This document shows, piece by piece, positions 34,116 through 43,526 of a DNA stretch of 64,000 nt (position 1 is its first letter; each line of letters opens with the position of its first letter). The stretch lies in the NCBI RefSeq assembly GCF_016859125.1, contig NZ_CP069338.1:8311501-8375500 (forward strand), given 5' to 3'. The translations under genes and the position numbers were made by a program. The notes beneath the pieces were generated by a model, which worked only from the letters and a program-made list of their open reading frames with translations, did no database searches and had not been told where the DNA came from. This stretch comes from Archangium violaceum. Its GTDB lineage: Bacteria > Myxococcota > Myxococcia > Myxococcales > Myxococcaceae.

Positions 34116-34216
34116 GGGACAGACCTCAAGCCCAGGGCCCGACAGCTTCACCCACCCGACAAGTCCCCTTCCTGGTCCGCTCCCGGCCGGGCACGCTGGA
34201 GGTATGTCCTGCGCCC

Positions 34217-34248
34217 AGGCCCTGTCGGCCCCGGGGCCGACAGGGCCT
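34217..34248. repeat. 32-bp perfect palindrome
   Basis: Bases 34217-34232 (AGGCCCTGTCGGCCCC) are followed directly by their exact reverse complement at 34233-34248, with no spacer. It lies about 100 bases after the zinc-ribbon gene. It could be a terminator stem, a recombination or element-end site, or the head-to-head junction of a short inverted duplication. Confidence 0.9.
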
Positions 34249-34392
34249 CACCGGAGGCAGCACATGGAGTCTGACTGGTGCTCCGCGAGCCATGGCTGCT
34301 GCCCGCTCCCTGGCTGGCGGGAGTGCCTGAGGGCACCGGCCGGGGCCCTCGGCCTCAACGGCACGTCGACGCCGTCAATCCCAATCCGGTGC

Positions 34393-34428
34393 GAGTCCAA
34401 CTCCAGAAGCAGCGCACCAGTTGGACTC
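34393..34428. repeat. 10-bp inverted repeat with 16-base loop
   Basis: GAGTCCAACT (34393-34402) and AGTTGGACTC (34419-34428) are exact reverse complements. The pair lies between the palindrome and the tandem duplication. It may be a hairpin or a relic of element ends. Confidence 0.7.
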
Positions 34429-34495
34429 CCAGCCATGGCCCCTCATCGGCAGTGCCCTCCCCGCGCGCATGGAAGATGAGGGCTCCATCACCGGG

Positions 34496-34581
34496 CCTGC
34501 TCCAAGCCCGCTCATCCTCGCTGATGCCCATCAGCCAGCCTGCTCCAGGCCCGCTCATCCCCGCTGATGCCCATCAACCAG
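34496..34581. repeat. 43-bp tandem duplication
   Basis: Two adjacent 43-base copies start at 34496 and 34539 (each begins CCTGCTCCA and includes CGCTGATGCCCATCA). They differ at three positions. The repeat lies just upstream of the truncated IS701-type transposase. Confidence 0.8.
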
Positions 34582-34631
34582 CCGGTCCAAATCTCCATCA
34601 ACAAGCGTGCGCGGCAACAGTAGTGGAGTAG

Positions 34632-36104
34632 CTCAATCCGCACTTTCGCCGTCCCGAGACACGGCGAAACGTGGAGGATTTCCTGCGAGCCCTGCTGGCG
34701 CGCGTGGAGCACAAGAACTCCTGGGGGTTGAGCGAGGAGGCTGGCCGTCCCACTCCGTACGCCTTCCGGTACCTGTTGGGGCGCGCCAGATGGGAGCCGG
34801 ACGAAGTGCGCGACTCCATGCAAGCCGATGTCTTGCGCAAGCTGGGCCCCAAGGGGGACCTCATCCTGGATGAGACGGGCTTCCTCAAGAAGGGGGACAT
34901 GTCCGCCGGTGTCGCGCACCAGTACACCGGCACGGCCGGCGGCATCGCCAACTGCCAGATGGGTGTCTTCCTCGTCTATGCCACCGCCCAGGGGCATACC
35001 CTCCTCGACCGGGAGCTGTACCTGCCCGAGGAGTGGACTTCTGACAGGGAGCGCTGCCGCCGGGCGGGCATTGCGGATGAGGTGGAGTTCGCCACCAAAC
35101 CGCAACTGGCGCAAGCGGGCCTTTGAAGCGGGGTACACGCCGCGTTGGGTGCTTGGGGATGAAGTGTATGGCCGGGATGGCAAGTTGCGCGCTTTTCTGG
35201 AGCAACGTCGCCAACGCTATGTCTTGACAGTCGCCTCGAACACTCCGGTTGAGCGAGGACTGCGCAAGATGACTCCCGCCCAGATACTCCTCGAGGAGGT
35301 GCACCCGGAGGACTTCCAGCGACTGTCCGCGGGCGACGGCGCCAAGGGTCCTCGCGAGTCGGATTGGGCTCGGGTGCGGCTCAATCCGGACGTGGAGAGC
35401 CTCAGCCGCTGGCTGCTGGTGCGGCGAGATGTGGACAAAACCCTTGAAACACTCACCCTGAGCAACTACGACTTTTTCCTGGTGCACGCGCCCGCGAATA
35501 CCTCGCTGGAGGCCATGGTGGAGGCGGCGGGAGGCCGCTGGCCCGTGGAGTCCTGCTTTGAATCCGCCAAGCAGGAGGTAGGGCTGGATGAATATGAAGT
35601 GCGCTCGTGGACGGGGTGGTACCGCCACATGACGTTGTGCCTGGTGGCGCACTCCTTTCTCACGACGGCGCGTCTGGAGCTCAATGCGATGCGAATTCAG
35701 GAGCCGGCGAACTCTGGCTCCGGCCACCCGGAGACAGCTACGGCTGACACGCGGGAGCAGTCTCCTGCTCCAGCACACCAGATTCCCGCGCGGGCAGGGA
35801 CTGTGCGGGAGACGGCAGGCCGCAAACGCGCTTCTCCGGAGTCCCTCCTCCCAAAAGTCCTGGGCCCGCCGTGCAAGAAGAGCAGCATGCATCTCTTTCT
35901 GCACCGGCGCGGCCTTCGCTCTCCAGCCTCGGCGTCCAACTCGTCCTCTTCAGCATCCAGGAGGTGAGACGGCTCTTCATCCGTCTGCTGCAATCATGGC
36001 AACCCCTGAGCGCTTTTTCCCTCCGATGGAGTTTCTGGCGACGTCGGCATCAAGCCATTGCCAGGCTCTGTCACTACCGCAAACGCACCTCTCAGCCCAG
36101 GTAG
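34632..36104 (+). pseudogene. IS701-family transposase, broken
   Basis: The remains of a DDE transposase spread over three frames. Part 1 (34632-35126) has WGLSEEAGRPTPYAFRYLL and LILDETGFLKKGDMSAGV, with the first catalytic Asp. Part 2 (from about 35107 to 35967, +1 frame) has RWVLGDEVYGRDGKLR, with the second Asp, and RWPVESCFESAKQEVGLDEY, with the Glu region. Part 3 (about 35950-36104) has EVRRLFIRLLQ and WRRRHQAIARLCHYRKR, the usual IS701 C-terminus. An in-frame stop at 34629-34631 cuts off the N-terminus, and the first frameshift near 35100-35120 also seems to have lost a few residues. No intact transposase can be made. Confidence 0.85.
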
Positions 36105-36170
36105 TGAGCTTGCAAATGATCCTCAGCCTCGTGATAAAGCCGAAGAACGCGGAGGGTACACGGCCCGCTG

Positions 36171-36355
36171 AGCCGAGCAAGCAAGAAGGTCTTCTCCGAC
36201 TTCACCCCGAAGACGCCAGTCGATGTATTGAGTCTCTCCGATGTGGGGAGCGCGGAGCAGTGCCGGGACTTGGCAAAAGGCTACAACGGCGCTTTGTATG
36301 CGCAACACGGTTATCACACCAAGATGTTTACGAACTTCCACGAGGTCAAACAGGT
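36171..36355 (+). pseudogene. YARHG-domain-like fragment
   Basis: One frame reads LSRASKKVFSDF, then SAEQCRDLAKGYNGALYAQH, then GYHTKMFTNF and ends into unrelated sequence. The ALYAQHGY core with a following aromatic segment resembles the YARHG extracellular domain. The frame has no proper start: stop codons and the IS701 remnant lie directly upstream. It probably is the surviving middle of a surface-protein gene cut by the insertion sequence. The lipoprotein gene at 36356 starts in another frame at its end. Confidence 0.4.
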
Positions 36356-37339
36356 ATGGGACGCTCCCGCAGATTCCTGGCTTTCACCACGGTACTTCTA
36401 TGGAGTTGCTCCAGTTCCGGAGGACAGCCGACATCGTCTGTGGCAGGTGCTGCACAGGTTCCTGGTGGTCAGCAGCCGGTCGGTGCTCCTCCTCTCGACC
36501 AGAAACAGGATACGAAGATCGAGAAGGAACTCGCAGAGCAGGGACTGTTGCTCGTACGTGACAAGGCTGGAAAGTGGCAGCTGGGCACTCGCAAGGATGG
36601 GAAACTCCTGCTCTCGAAGCCCTTCGCGGAGCAAGACAAGAGCGTTGACCTGCTTTACGAGCAGCCCAGGCGGCAGACCTTGGTGACGATTCGGTACAAG
36701 CAGGAGGACGTCTCGAGTACCAGTCACGAAATCACCACGACGACACATTCATTGGATGTAGACTTCAGGGACGATGTATTCGTGGTCAGTCGCTGGAAGT
36801 TGCATCAAAGCACCATTGATGTGATGGCGGATGAGCCACGCCAGGAGAAGTTCACGGAACAGGCTGTTGATCTCATTGGAAGGACGTTCACAAAGGTTTC
36901 GGGCCTCAAGGGTACGGCTGGGGCTGTATCGAAATCCTCCTCCATGGAGCCCCTTCCGAACGTCAGTGGGGCTCTCCTTGTCGCGGGTAGCGATTTCGAC
37001 GAGCGTTTGGTCTTTCGCGAGTTCCTACCCGTGTATGGCGAGAAGAGCCGCAAGGACGACAGTGATTTGTCGGCTCAGTTGGTGATGAGTTGGGGAGTCG
37101 ATCGGATTCGGTTCAAGCTGAAGGTGCGTGACGATTTCGTCCGCTTTGGTAAGAGCATCCATGCGGACCACCTCGAACTTTGGGGGCTGATAGCGGGAGG
37201 GTGGCAGAATCTGGTGTATTTTGATGAAGACAAAATCTGGCTCGTTTCCGCGAACTCGCCTACGCCGAAGGGAGTCCTGCGGGGGGAGTACGCCCTGACG
37301 GATGATCCCGCCTTATTCACGAGAGGTGCAGGAGGATGA
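36356..37339 (+). CDS. Predicted lipoprotein
   Basis: A 327-residue protein. ATG 36356 gives MGRSRRFLAFTTVLLWS followed by CSSSGG, a lipoprotein signal. The body is charged and beta-rich (KAGKWQLGTRKDGKLLLSKP, WGVDRIRFKLKVRDDFVRFG, GGWQNLVYFDED). No family recognised. GC content is visibly lower than in the biosynthetic genes. The C-terminal residues run up to the left side of the IS1380-type element, so the gene could be truncated by it; the short GAGG end just before TGA cannot decide this. The ribosome binding site is weak. Confidence 0.55.
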   Translation: MGRSRRFLAFTTVLLWSCSSSGGQPTSSVAGAAQVPGGQQPVGAPPLDQKQDTKIEKELAEQGLLLVRDKAGKWQLGTRKDGKLLLSKPFAEQDKSVDLLYEQPRRQTLVTIRYKQEDVSSTSHEITTTTHSLDVDFRDDVFVVSRWKLHQSTIDVMADEPRQEKFTEQAVDLIGRTFTKVSGLKGTAGAVSKSSSMEPLPNVSGALLVAGSDFDERLVFREFLPVYGEKSRKDDSDLSAQLVMSWGVDRIRFKLKVRDDFVRFGKSIHADHLELWGLIAGGWQNLVYFDEDKIWLVSANSPTPKGVLRGEYALTDDPALFTRGAGG

Positions 37340-37426
37340 CCGGAAAAGGAGGGTGACGCGCCTGACCTCCCGAGTGGTAGAGGGGTGTTGTTCAGACATC
37401 CACAACCACAAGGCAGGAGGCGCGTC

Positions 37427-38865
37427 ATGGGTGAAATCCTCAACGACTTCGGGCTGGAGTTCAACGGCTCCGTGAAGCTGGAGGCGAGGGCGGAGCGGTT
37501 GACGTCGGAGGCAGGTGCGGTGCTGCTGAGGGAGGTGGACGAGCGGTTGGGGCTGACGCGCTGGCTGGGGGAGATGTTGACGGACACGCGAGACGAGAAG
37601 CGGATAACCCACTCGCTGAGGGAGTTGGTGCGCACGGACCTTCTGCTGTTGGGGCAAGGGTGGAGAGACCACGACGACGCGGACGCGCTCAGGAGGGACG
37701 CGGCGTTGAGGTTGGCGGTGTCGGACAGCAAGAGCAGCGTGCCGCTGAGGGGGAAAGAGGGGGGAGCGGAGGGGTTGGCCTCACAGCCCACCTTGTCGCG
37801 GCTGACGGCCATGTTGGCGCGAGAGGAAAACCGGAAGGTGCTGCACGAGGCGCTGGTGTGGCAGACGGGGCGGAGGCTGAGGGCGCAGCAGCCCAAGGGC
37901 CAGAAGCTCAAGCAGGTGACGGTGGACGTGGACGGGTTGCCGGTGGAGGTGCATGGGCACCAGGAGGGCAGCGCGTACAACGGGCACTACGGAGTACGCA
38001 TGTACCACCCGATTGTCGCCAGTCTGGCCGAGACGGGAGACCTGCTGGACGTGAGGTTGCGCGAGGGAAACGTGCACAGCGCCAATGGAGCGCTGGAATT
38101 CATCGACGAGTTGCTGGGGCGAGTGGAGAAGGAGGTGTGTGAGGTGGCGGCGGTGCGCTTCGACGCGGGCTTTCCCGAGGAGAAGCTGCTGGCGAAGCTG
38201 GAGGAGCGAGGCACGCCCTACGTGGCGCGCGTGCGCAACACCAGCGTGTTGCAGCGGGAGGCGGCGCTGCCGCGCTTCATGAATTCGGGAGTGCCGCAGG
38301 GGGAGCCGGGCACCCACCTGTACGAATGGGAGTACCAGGCGCAGGGCTGGAGCCGTGCGCGGCGCGTGGTGTTGGTAGTGCTGGAGAGGAAGGACGAGCT
38401 CTTCCCGCACGCCTTCTGGCTGGTGACGAGCTGGAGCAAGGAGCAGATGCCGGCACAGGCGCTGCTGGAGCACTACCGCCAACGCGGCACGGCGGAGGGC
38501 CACTTCGGAGAGCTCATGGACGTGCTGGCCCCGGCGCTCTCCTCGGCCAGACGGCCCAAGTCCAAGTACCGGGGGCAGCCGCCCGTCCAGCGCGCGGTGT
38601 CCATCGACGCCTTCGCCAACAACGAGGTACGCCTGTTGCTCAATGCCCTGGCCTACAACCTGGTGCACGCCGCGCGCGTGCTGATGGAGCAGGCCACGGG
38701 CGAGGGCTGGGGCTGCTCCGTGTGCGCGAGCGGGTGCTCAAAGTAGCCGCGCGGGTGCTGTTACACGCCAGAAGAGTGGTGCTGGTCATTGGCCGGGAGT
38801 CGGCCAGCCTCTGGCAGAAGCTGTGGACGAAGCTGGGCTCGCTGAGCACAGCGCAAATCACGTAG
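37427..38865 (+). pseudogene. IS1380-family transposase with C-terminal frameshift
   Basis: ATG 37427 follows a good AGGAGG site. The family pattern is clear: SQPTLSRLTAMLAREENR, VTVDVDGLPVEVHGHQEG (first catalytic Asp), YNGHYGVRMYHP, VRFDAGFPEEKLL (second Asp), and LLEHYRQRGTAEGHFGELMD (Glu). The first frame stops at 38746. The expected C-terminus (LLRVRERVLKVAARVLLHAR, then LWQKLWTKLG) continues in another frame from about 38715 to 38865. The shift lies at a GGCTGGGGCTGC stretch and fits loss of one G. Either a mutation or a translational frameshift is possible; mutation is simpler. Clear terminal inverted repeats were not found. Confidence 0.8.
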
Positions 38866-38893
38866 CTGCCTGGAGTCAATTGCAGCTCACGTG
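38859..38893 (+). terminator. Hairpin at the 3' end of the IS1380-type gene
   Basis: CACGTAGCTGC (38859-38869) and GCAGCTCACGTG (38882-38893) pair with a single bulge around a 12-base loop. The stem overlaps the TAG at 38863-38865. It may terminate the transposase transcript or mark the element end. No other feature was seen up to 39009. Confidence 0.4.
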
Positions 38894-39009
38894 TCGCACT
38901 CTCCCCACTCCCCTCTCCATCTCCTCCTGCTTGCTACCCGCTGCCCCGGGGCGGGCTTCCTCTGCCTTGTGCCCGATAACTCAACCCAACGCGCTCGACC
39001 TCAGCCTTC

Positions 39010-39285
39010 ATGCATGTCTTGAGCCAGTCGTCGCGAATATGGTGGGATGATGGGTACGAAGCGAAGTTCGAGGTTCCTTATGACCAGCGGCTTTCACTTA
39101 AGGGCAACGAAGTTCTCGACGGGACCCTTGTCATCTCCGATGCCGACGAAGGCGAAAAGCAGGAGACTCTCATTGCGACTTCGCCTGTCAAACCGAAGCT
39201 CTCGTGGACCTGGGGAATGGTCTACCTCAGAGGGAAGCGTGACCTTCCGGAACTCAGCGCTGAGTTCATAGCTGCTTCCTACTGA
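39010..39285 (+). CDS. Short ORF, probable gene remnant
   Basis: A 91-residue frame with no visible ribosome binding site. The C-terminal 75 residues read like a beta-rich domain (YEAKFEVPYDQRLSLKG, SWTWGMVYLRGKRDL). The N-terminal 15 residues look like noise. It could be the 3' remainder of a gene cut by the IS1380-type element, possibly the neighbour of the lipoprotein at 36356, but no overlap of sequence proves this. Not recognised. Confidence 0.35.
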   Translation: MHVLSQSSRIWWDDGYEAKFEVPYDQRLSLKGNEVLDGTLVISDADEGEKQETLIATSPVKPKLSWTWGMVYLRGKRDLPELSAEFIAASY

Positions 39286-39330
39286 CAGTGGGTACAGCAT
39301 AGGGGCAAACGAATGCGCAGGTGCGTGCGA

Positions 39331-40113
39331 TCAGTCTTGAGGCTCCGCGCGACTCAGCGCTGCTCTCTCGAAGGACACGACGCTCTCCGTCAGCGCCGGG
39401 AAGTCCAGCTCGCGCGCGAGCCTCCAGAGTTGCTGCCGGAACAGGGGCTCGGGGGGCAGCGGCTCCAGGGTGCCCACCAGGATGAGGTTGTTGTACCCCG
39501 AGGCTCCGCGCAGCTTCGCGCAGCCCTCGAATGCGCCGGCGAAGGTCTCGAGCCGCTGGGCCACTTTCCTCGACTCCTCCAGCGCGATATTGAGCACCGC
39601 GACGCCCCCGAGCGCGAGCCTGCGCCGCACGTCCTCGAGGAAGAGTGCCTCCTTCAGGTGGTCCGGCGTCCCGCTGTCCGAGAACGCATCGAGCAGGATG
39701 AGATCGTAGCGAGCCCCCTGCCGTGCCATGAAGCGGGCCCCGTCCCCCACGTGGATATGGAGCCGGGAGTCCTCGCGGACGCCGAAGAAGCGCCGGGCCA
39801 CGTCCACCACCACCGGGTTGATCTCCACCACGTCCACCTGCGCGCGGCGGGGCAGGAGCCGGTGCATCAACATGGGGAACGCGCCCCCTCCGAGCCCCAC
39901 CACCAGCACCCGGGAGCGGCCCCTCGTGAGCGCGAGCCCGGCGGTGGCCACTCGCACGTAGTTCGTGGGAACCGCCAGGGGATCGCTCTTGAGGATGGCG
40001 CTCTGCAGCGCTCCCTCGGGGCTGTCGAAGCGGAGCGTGCGCTGATCGCCCTCGTCCACCACGTACACGGTCCCGAAGGGGGAGGGGGCCTCGTGGACCA
40101 CGGACAGCGACAC
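39331..40113 (-). CDS. Spermidine-synthase-like methyltransferase-fold protein
   Basis: A 260-residue Rossmann protein with VLVVGLGGGAFPMLMHRLLP (nucleotide loop), VDVVEINPVVVDVARRFFG (acidic residue for the cofactor ribose) and YDLILLDAFSDSGTPDHL, matching the polyamine aminopropyltransferase family. Many such stand-alone bacterial members do not make spermidine and are called spermidine-synthase-like. The N-terminal tetramerisation strands are short. No polyamine genes are nearby, so the substrate is open. It is on the strand opposite to its neighbours. Confidence 0.85.
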   Translation of the reverse strand: MSLSVVHEAPSPFGTVYVVDEGDQRTLRFDSPEGALQSAILKSDPLAVPTNYVRVATAGLALTRGRSRVLVVGLGGGAFPMLMHRLLPRRAQVDVVEINPVVVDVARRFFGVREDSRLHIHVGDGARFMARQGARYDLILLDAFSDSGTPDHLKEALFLEDVRRRLALGGVAVLNIALEESRKVAQRLETFAGAFEGCAKLRGASGYNNLILVGTLEPLPPEPLFRQQLWRLARELDFPALTESVVSFERAALSRAEPQD

Positions 40114-40232
40114 GTTTTCTCCTCCGGGAGAGGTTTCAGGGGGGAATCGGTAGCACGACCCGGCGAAGGCCGCGAGCCCCCTCCCCGCGAGCCCCCGTCT
40201 GGGGTGGAGCAGGGTAGAGTTCGCGGCGTCTC

Positions 40233-41855
40233 ATGTTCGTCAGGGAGCTCTGGGTGTCGCGCCTGCTGGGAGCAGTGGTGGGAGTCTTCGTGCTCGTCGT
40301 CTCGGGCTGTGCGCACGAGCCCGTCGGGCCTTCACGCTCCGAGGCTTCCGCTCCCCAAGGGACGCCTGTCCGGGAGCCGCTTCCCACGGGGTCCCTCGTC
40401 CTCCGGGGCGTCGTGACCTGGGAGGGCAAGCCCGTGGCGGGCGCGACGGTGAGCGCCGTGCTCCATGCCGACGTGCCCCTCTCCGCGCGAGACTGTGTCC
40501 AGGGTGAGCCCGGGATGACGATCCTCGACCCCGGGTGCGGTGCCATGAAGGGGGAACTGGCACAGACGGCGGACTGGCTCGGTCGCAGGTCCCCGCTCCG
40601 CGAGACCGTGACGGATGCCGATGGCTGGTTCGAGTTCTCCAACCTCCGGGCCGCGACCTACGACCTCTGGGCCAGCGGACCCAAGGGGACCGCCTTCGTG
40701 GCCGCCATTCCCGCCGGAGCCAACGTGGCCCAGGTCCCGCTGGAAGCGGGCAGGCCCGTCACGGTGGACGTCATGGACGGGAACTCGGGGCAGCCCCTGG
40801 CCGGTGCCCAGGTCGCGCTGCTTCCCCGGGCCGGAGGCTACGCCTTCCTGGCGACCTCGGACGCTGGAGGAAAGGTCGTCTTCCCGCGAGTGCCCACGGG
40901 CGAGTTCCACGCGGTCGCCTCGTTTCCCGGACGCCTCGCGGAGGCGGGCCCGGTGGGTGGGGACGCGCTGTCCCTCCGCCTGCACGTGCCTCGGACGCTC
41001 TCGGGCCGCGTGCTCCGGCAGGGGGAGGGGGCGGCGGGCCTCCGTGTCCAACTCGAGGGCGAGGGATGGCGGCGGCTCGAGGAGACCCGGGCGGACGGGA
41101 GCTTCCGGATGGAGGGTCTGCCACCCGGCCGTTACACGCTGCGGGTGCGTGAGGGGAAGGAGATCGCGACGGCGGCGGTGCGCATCCCCGAGGAGGGGGA
41201 CTTCACGGACGCCCGGCTCTCCCTGGAGCCTTGCGGCGAGGTGACCGGACGTGTCGCGCGTCCCAATGGGGCACCCATTCAGGGCGCGGAGCTGGAGCTG
41301 CTCCTCACCCGTGACGACGTCTGGCGAAGGCTCGTCACCACCACCTCCGCGGACGGGCGGTTCCGCTTCGAGTGCGTGGACCCGGGCCAGGTGGGGCTCT
41401 CCATCAAGGCCGCTGGCCACGTTCTCCCGAGCGAGCCGATGAGGCGGGACCTGGCCGCTGGGAGCTCTGTCTCGGCGGACTTCACCCTTCAGCAGGCCGC
41501 TCCGGTGCGCGGGCGCATCCTGGATCCGGAAGGACGGGGGCTCCGGGGCGTCCGTATCCGCTTCTTCCCGCGCGAGGCGCGAAGCCTCCCCGACTCCGGG
41601 GAAGCGCGGGGCGATGTCCCTCGGGGAGGCAGCGCCACGACGGCCGGGGATGGGAGCTTCGAGGTGGATGGGCTCGCTCCCGGCCGCTACGAATACGAGC
41701 TCTCACCGGATGAGACCTTCTTCGAGGCCCGGGGCGAGGTGCGCCTGCCCGCCACGAACCTGAGGCTCAAACTGCGTCGCAAACCCGTGCCGACCGGAGT
41801 CCTGGAGCGCGGGTCCGAGCGCCTCCGGGCCCGTCTCTCCCTGGCCGGGGAGTGA
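40233..41855 (+). CDS. Lipoprotein with repeated carboxypeptidase-regulatory-like domains
   Basis: A 540-residue protein with a lipoprotein signal ending in VVSGCAHEP. Four or more beta-sandwich repeats of the CarboxypepD_reg type follow: RGVVTWEGKPVAGATVSAV, PVTVDVMDGNSGQPLAGAQV, GRVARPNGAPIQGAELELL and GRILDPEGRGLRGVRIRFF, each ending in a LxPGxY-type turn (LPPGRYTLRV, LAPGRYEYEL). These are outer-membrane or surface lipoproteins with adhesive or structural roles; a precise role is not known. It is preceded by a divergent methyltransferase-fold gene and is probably monocistronic. Confidence 0.82.
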   Translation: MFVRELWVSRLLGAVVGVFVLVVSGCAHEPVGPSRSEASAPQGTPVREPLPTGSLVLRGVVTWEGKPVAGATVSAVLHADVPLSARDCVQGEPGMTILDPGCGAMKGELAQTADWLGRRSPLRETVTDADGWFEFSNLRAATYDLWASGPKGTAFVAAIPAGANVAQVPLEAGRPVTVDVMDGNSGQPLAGAQVALLPRAGGYAFLATSDAGGKVVFPRVPTGEFHAVASFPGRLAEAGPVGGDALSLRLHVPRTLSGRVLRQGEGAAGLRVQLEGEGWRRLEETRADGSFRMEGLPPGRYTLRVREGKEIATAAVRIPEEGDFTDARLSLEPCGEVTGRVARPNGAPIQGAELELLLTRDDVWRRLVTTTSADGRFRFECVDPGQVGLSIKAAGHVLPSEPMRRDLAAGSSVSADFTLQQAAPVRGRILDPEGRGLRGVRIRFFPREARSLPDSGEARGDVPRGGSATTAGDGSFEVDGLAPGRYEYELSPDETFFEARGEVRLPATNLRLKLRRKPVPTGVLERGSERLRARLSLAGE

Positions 41856-42002
41856 GCGGCCTGGCGTCACGCGGTGGGTGTCCGGAGCCTGGCGTGTCGG
41901 GCATCCCTCCGGGTGTGCCTGTTCAACCCAGGGCCGCCCTGGTAGATCCCCGGTGACCCGCCTGGGGGGGAGACCCGCCCCGCGCACCCGAGAGGGAGCC
42001 AC

Positions 42003-42674
42003 GTGGCCGAGCAAGTACCGTTTGGAGCGTTGTCGTTCGCAGAGAACCCGGAGCCGCGCTGTCCGTGCGTGCTGCTGCTGGACACCTCCGGCTCCATGAA
42101 TGGGCGTCCCATCGAGGCGCTCAACGCGGGGCTGCTCCAGTACCGGGACGAGCTGGCCGCGGACAGTCTGGCCTCCAAGCGGGTGGAGGTGGCGGTGGTC
42201 ACCTTCGGGGGCCAGGTGCAGACGCTGCACGACTTCTCCACCGCGGACGCCTTCTTCCCCTCCCCGCTGATGGCCGAGGGCAACACCCCCATGGGCGAGG
42301 CCATCGTCCGCGCCACGGACATGCTGTCGGTGCGCAAGAGCCTCTACCGGCAGAACGGCATCCTCTTCTACCGGCCGTGGATCTTCCTCATCACCGATGG
42401 GGGCCCCACGGATGCGTGGCAGTCCGCCGCCGAGCGCGTGCGCCAGGGCGAGGCCTCCAAGGCCTTCTCCTTCTTCGCCGTGGGCGTGGAGGGGGCCAAC
42501 CTCGACGTGCTGAAGCAGATCTCCGTGCGCGAGCCGCTCAAGCTGGACGGCCTGCGCTTCCGGGACCTGTTCCAGTGGCTGTCCAACTCGCAGAAGGCCG
42601 TGTCCCGCTCGCAGACGACGGACGAGGTGCGGCTGGCCAACCCGGCGGCTCCCGGCGGCTGGGCCTCCGTCTAG
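42003..42674 (+). CDS. vWA domain protein, TerY-like
   Basis: A 223-residue cytoplasmic von Willebrand A protein from GTG 42003. It has a complete [13 protein letters not shown] at about residues 26-33, GNTPMGEA (threonine) and ITDGGPTD (aspartate). It is the first gene of a TerY-P triad (vWA, PP2C, kinase), a set described by comparative genomics as a phosphorylation-signalling unit related to E. coli YegL-YegK-YegI. It is separated by 16 bases from the phosphatase gene. Confidence 0.88.
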   Translation: MAEQVPFGALSFAENPEPRCPCVLLLDTSGSMNGRPIEALNAGLLQYRDELAADSLASKRVEVAVVTFGGQVQTLHDFSTADAFFPSPLMAEGNTPMGEAIVRATDMLSVRKSLYRQNGILFYRPWIFLITDGGPTDAWQSAAERVRQGEASKAFSFFAVGVEGANLDVLKQISVREPLKLDGLRFRDLFQWLSNSQKAVSRSQTTDEVRLANPAAPGGWASV

Positions 42675-42690
42675 GGACAGGGCACACCGT

Positions 42691-43467
42691 ATGTGGAGGC
42701 TGCTCCAGCAGTCCCTGGAGGGGACCTCGCACCGGCGCTCGGCCACGCCGTGTCAGGACAGCTGCGCGGGCACGGCCACGTGTCCGGGGCAGGAGTCCTT
42801 CCTGGTGGTGGCGTGCGCGGATGGGGCGGGCAGTGCCGGGCTGAGTCAGGAGGGCTCGGCGTTGGCGTGCCGGCGCTTCGTGGAGGTGGCCTGTGAGGCG
42901 CTCGAGCGCGAGGGTCCGGAGGCACTGCGAGACCCGGAGCGGATCCGCGGCTGGTACCGGGAGGTGCGGCGGACGCTGGAGGAGGAGGCCACGAGGCGCG
43001 AGGTGCCGGTGCGCGAGCTGGCCTGCACGCTGCTGACGGCGGTGGTGGGGGAGAACGCGGCCGTGTTCGCGCAGGTGGGTGACGGGGCCATCGTCGTGCG
43101 CCAGGGCGAGGGCTACGTGCCCATCTTCTGGCCGCAGGTGGGCGAGTACGCGAACACCACCTGGTTCGTCACCTCGCCGGACCTGGAGCAGGTGCTGCAG
43201 GTGGTGTGCGGGGAGCCGGTGGACGAGGTGGCCCTGTTCACCGACGGGCTGCAGATGCTGGCGCTCCACTTCGCGTCGCGCTCGGTGCACCGCCCCTTCT
43301 TCGAGCCCCTGTTCACCGCGCTGCGCGGCGCCGCGCACCCGGAGGACCTGGTGGTGCCCCTGCGCTCGTTCCTGGACTCGCCCGCGGTGAACGAGCGGAC
43401 GGACGATGACAAGACGCTCGTGCTCGCCGTCCGGGAAGGCCGTGCGCCCGTCGAGGGGACGCCATGA
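42691..43467 (+). CDS. PP2C-family phosphatase, TerY-P triad
   Basis: A 258-residue protein. PP2C landmarks are RRSATPCQDSC near the N-terminus, VVACADGAGSAGLSQEGS (metal-binding Asp and Gly), AVFAQVGDGAIVVRQGEG, VALFTDGLQML, and the final DDDKTLVLAV. It lacks any membrane segment. By analogy with YegK it would oppose the kinase encoded next on shared targets, perhaps the vWA protein. Spacing to the kinase gene is 59 bases. Confidence 0.88.
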   Translation: MWRLLQQSLEGTSHRRSATPCQDSCAGTATCPGQESFLVVACADGAGSAGLSQEGSALACRRFVEVACEALEREGPEALRDPERIRGWYREVRRTLEEEATRREVPVRELACTLLTAVVGENAAVFAQVGDGAIVVRQGEGYVPIFWPQVGEYANTTWFVTSPDLEQVLQVVCGEPVDEVALFTDGLQMLALHFASRSVHRPFFEPLFTALRGAAHPEDLVVPLRSFLDSPAVNERTDDDKTLVLAVREGRAPVEGTP

Positions 43468-43526
43468 GCGCCGGGTCCATGCCGTTGTCCGGGTCGGGGC
43501 GCTCGGCCTCTCCAGGCGGGTAGGCC

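Larger units (their letters stand above)
34116..34631. other. Gene-free stretch with palindromes and repeats
   Basis: No convincing gene is seen in these 516 bases on either strand. It contains a 32-base perfect palindrome, a 10-base inverted repeat with a 16-base loop, and a 43-base tandem duplication, listed separately. It separates the zinc-ribbon gene from the truncated 5' end of the IS701-type transposase and probably derives from element ends and rearranged sequence. Confidence 0.5.

Noticed and set aside
34248-34436. Minus-strand 62-codon ORF beside the palindrome
   Set aside because: No ribosome binding site, no recognisable pattern, and it runs across the inverted repeat at 34393-34428.
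37328-38930. GCAGGAGGA (37328-37336) and TCCTCCTGC (38922-38930) as IS1380 terminal inverted repeats
   Set aside because: Only nine bases match, the flanking bases show no target duplication, and the match ends abruptly, so chance is likely.
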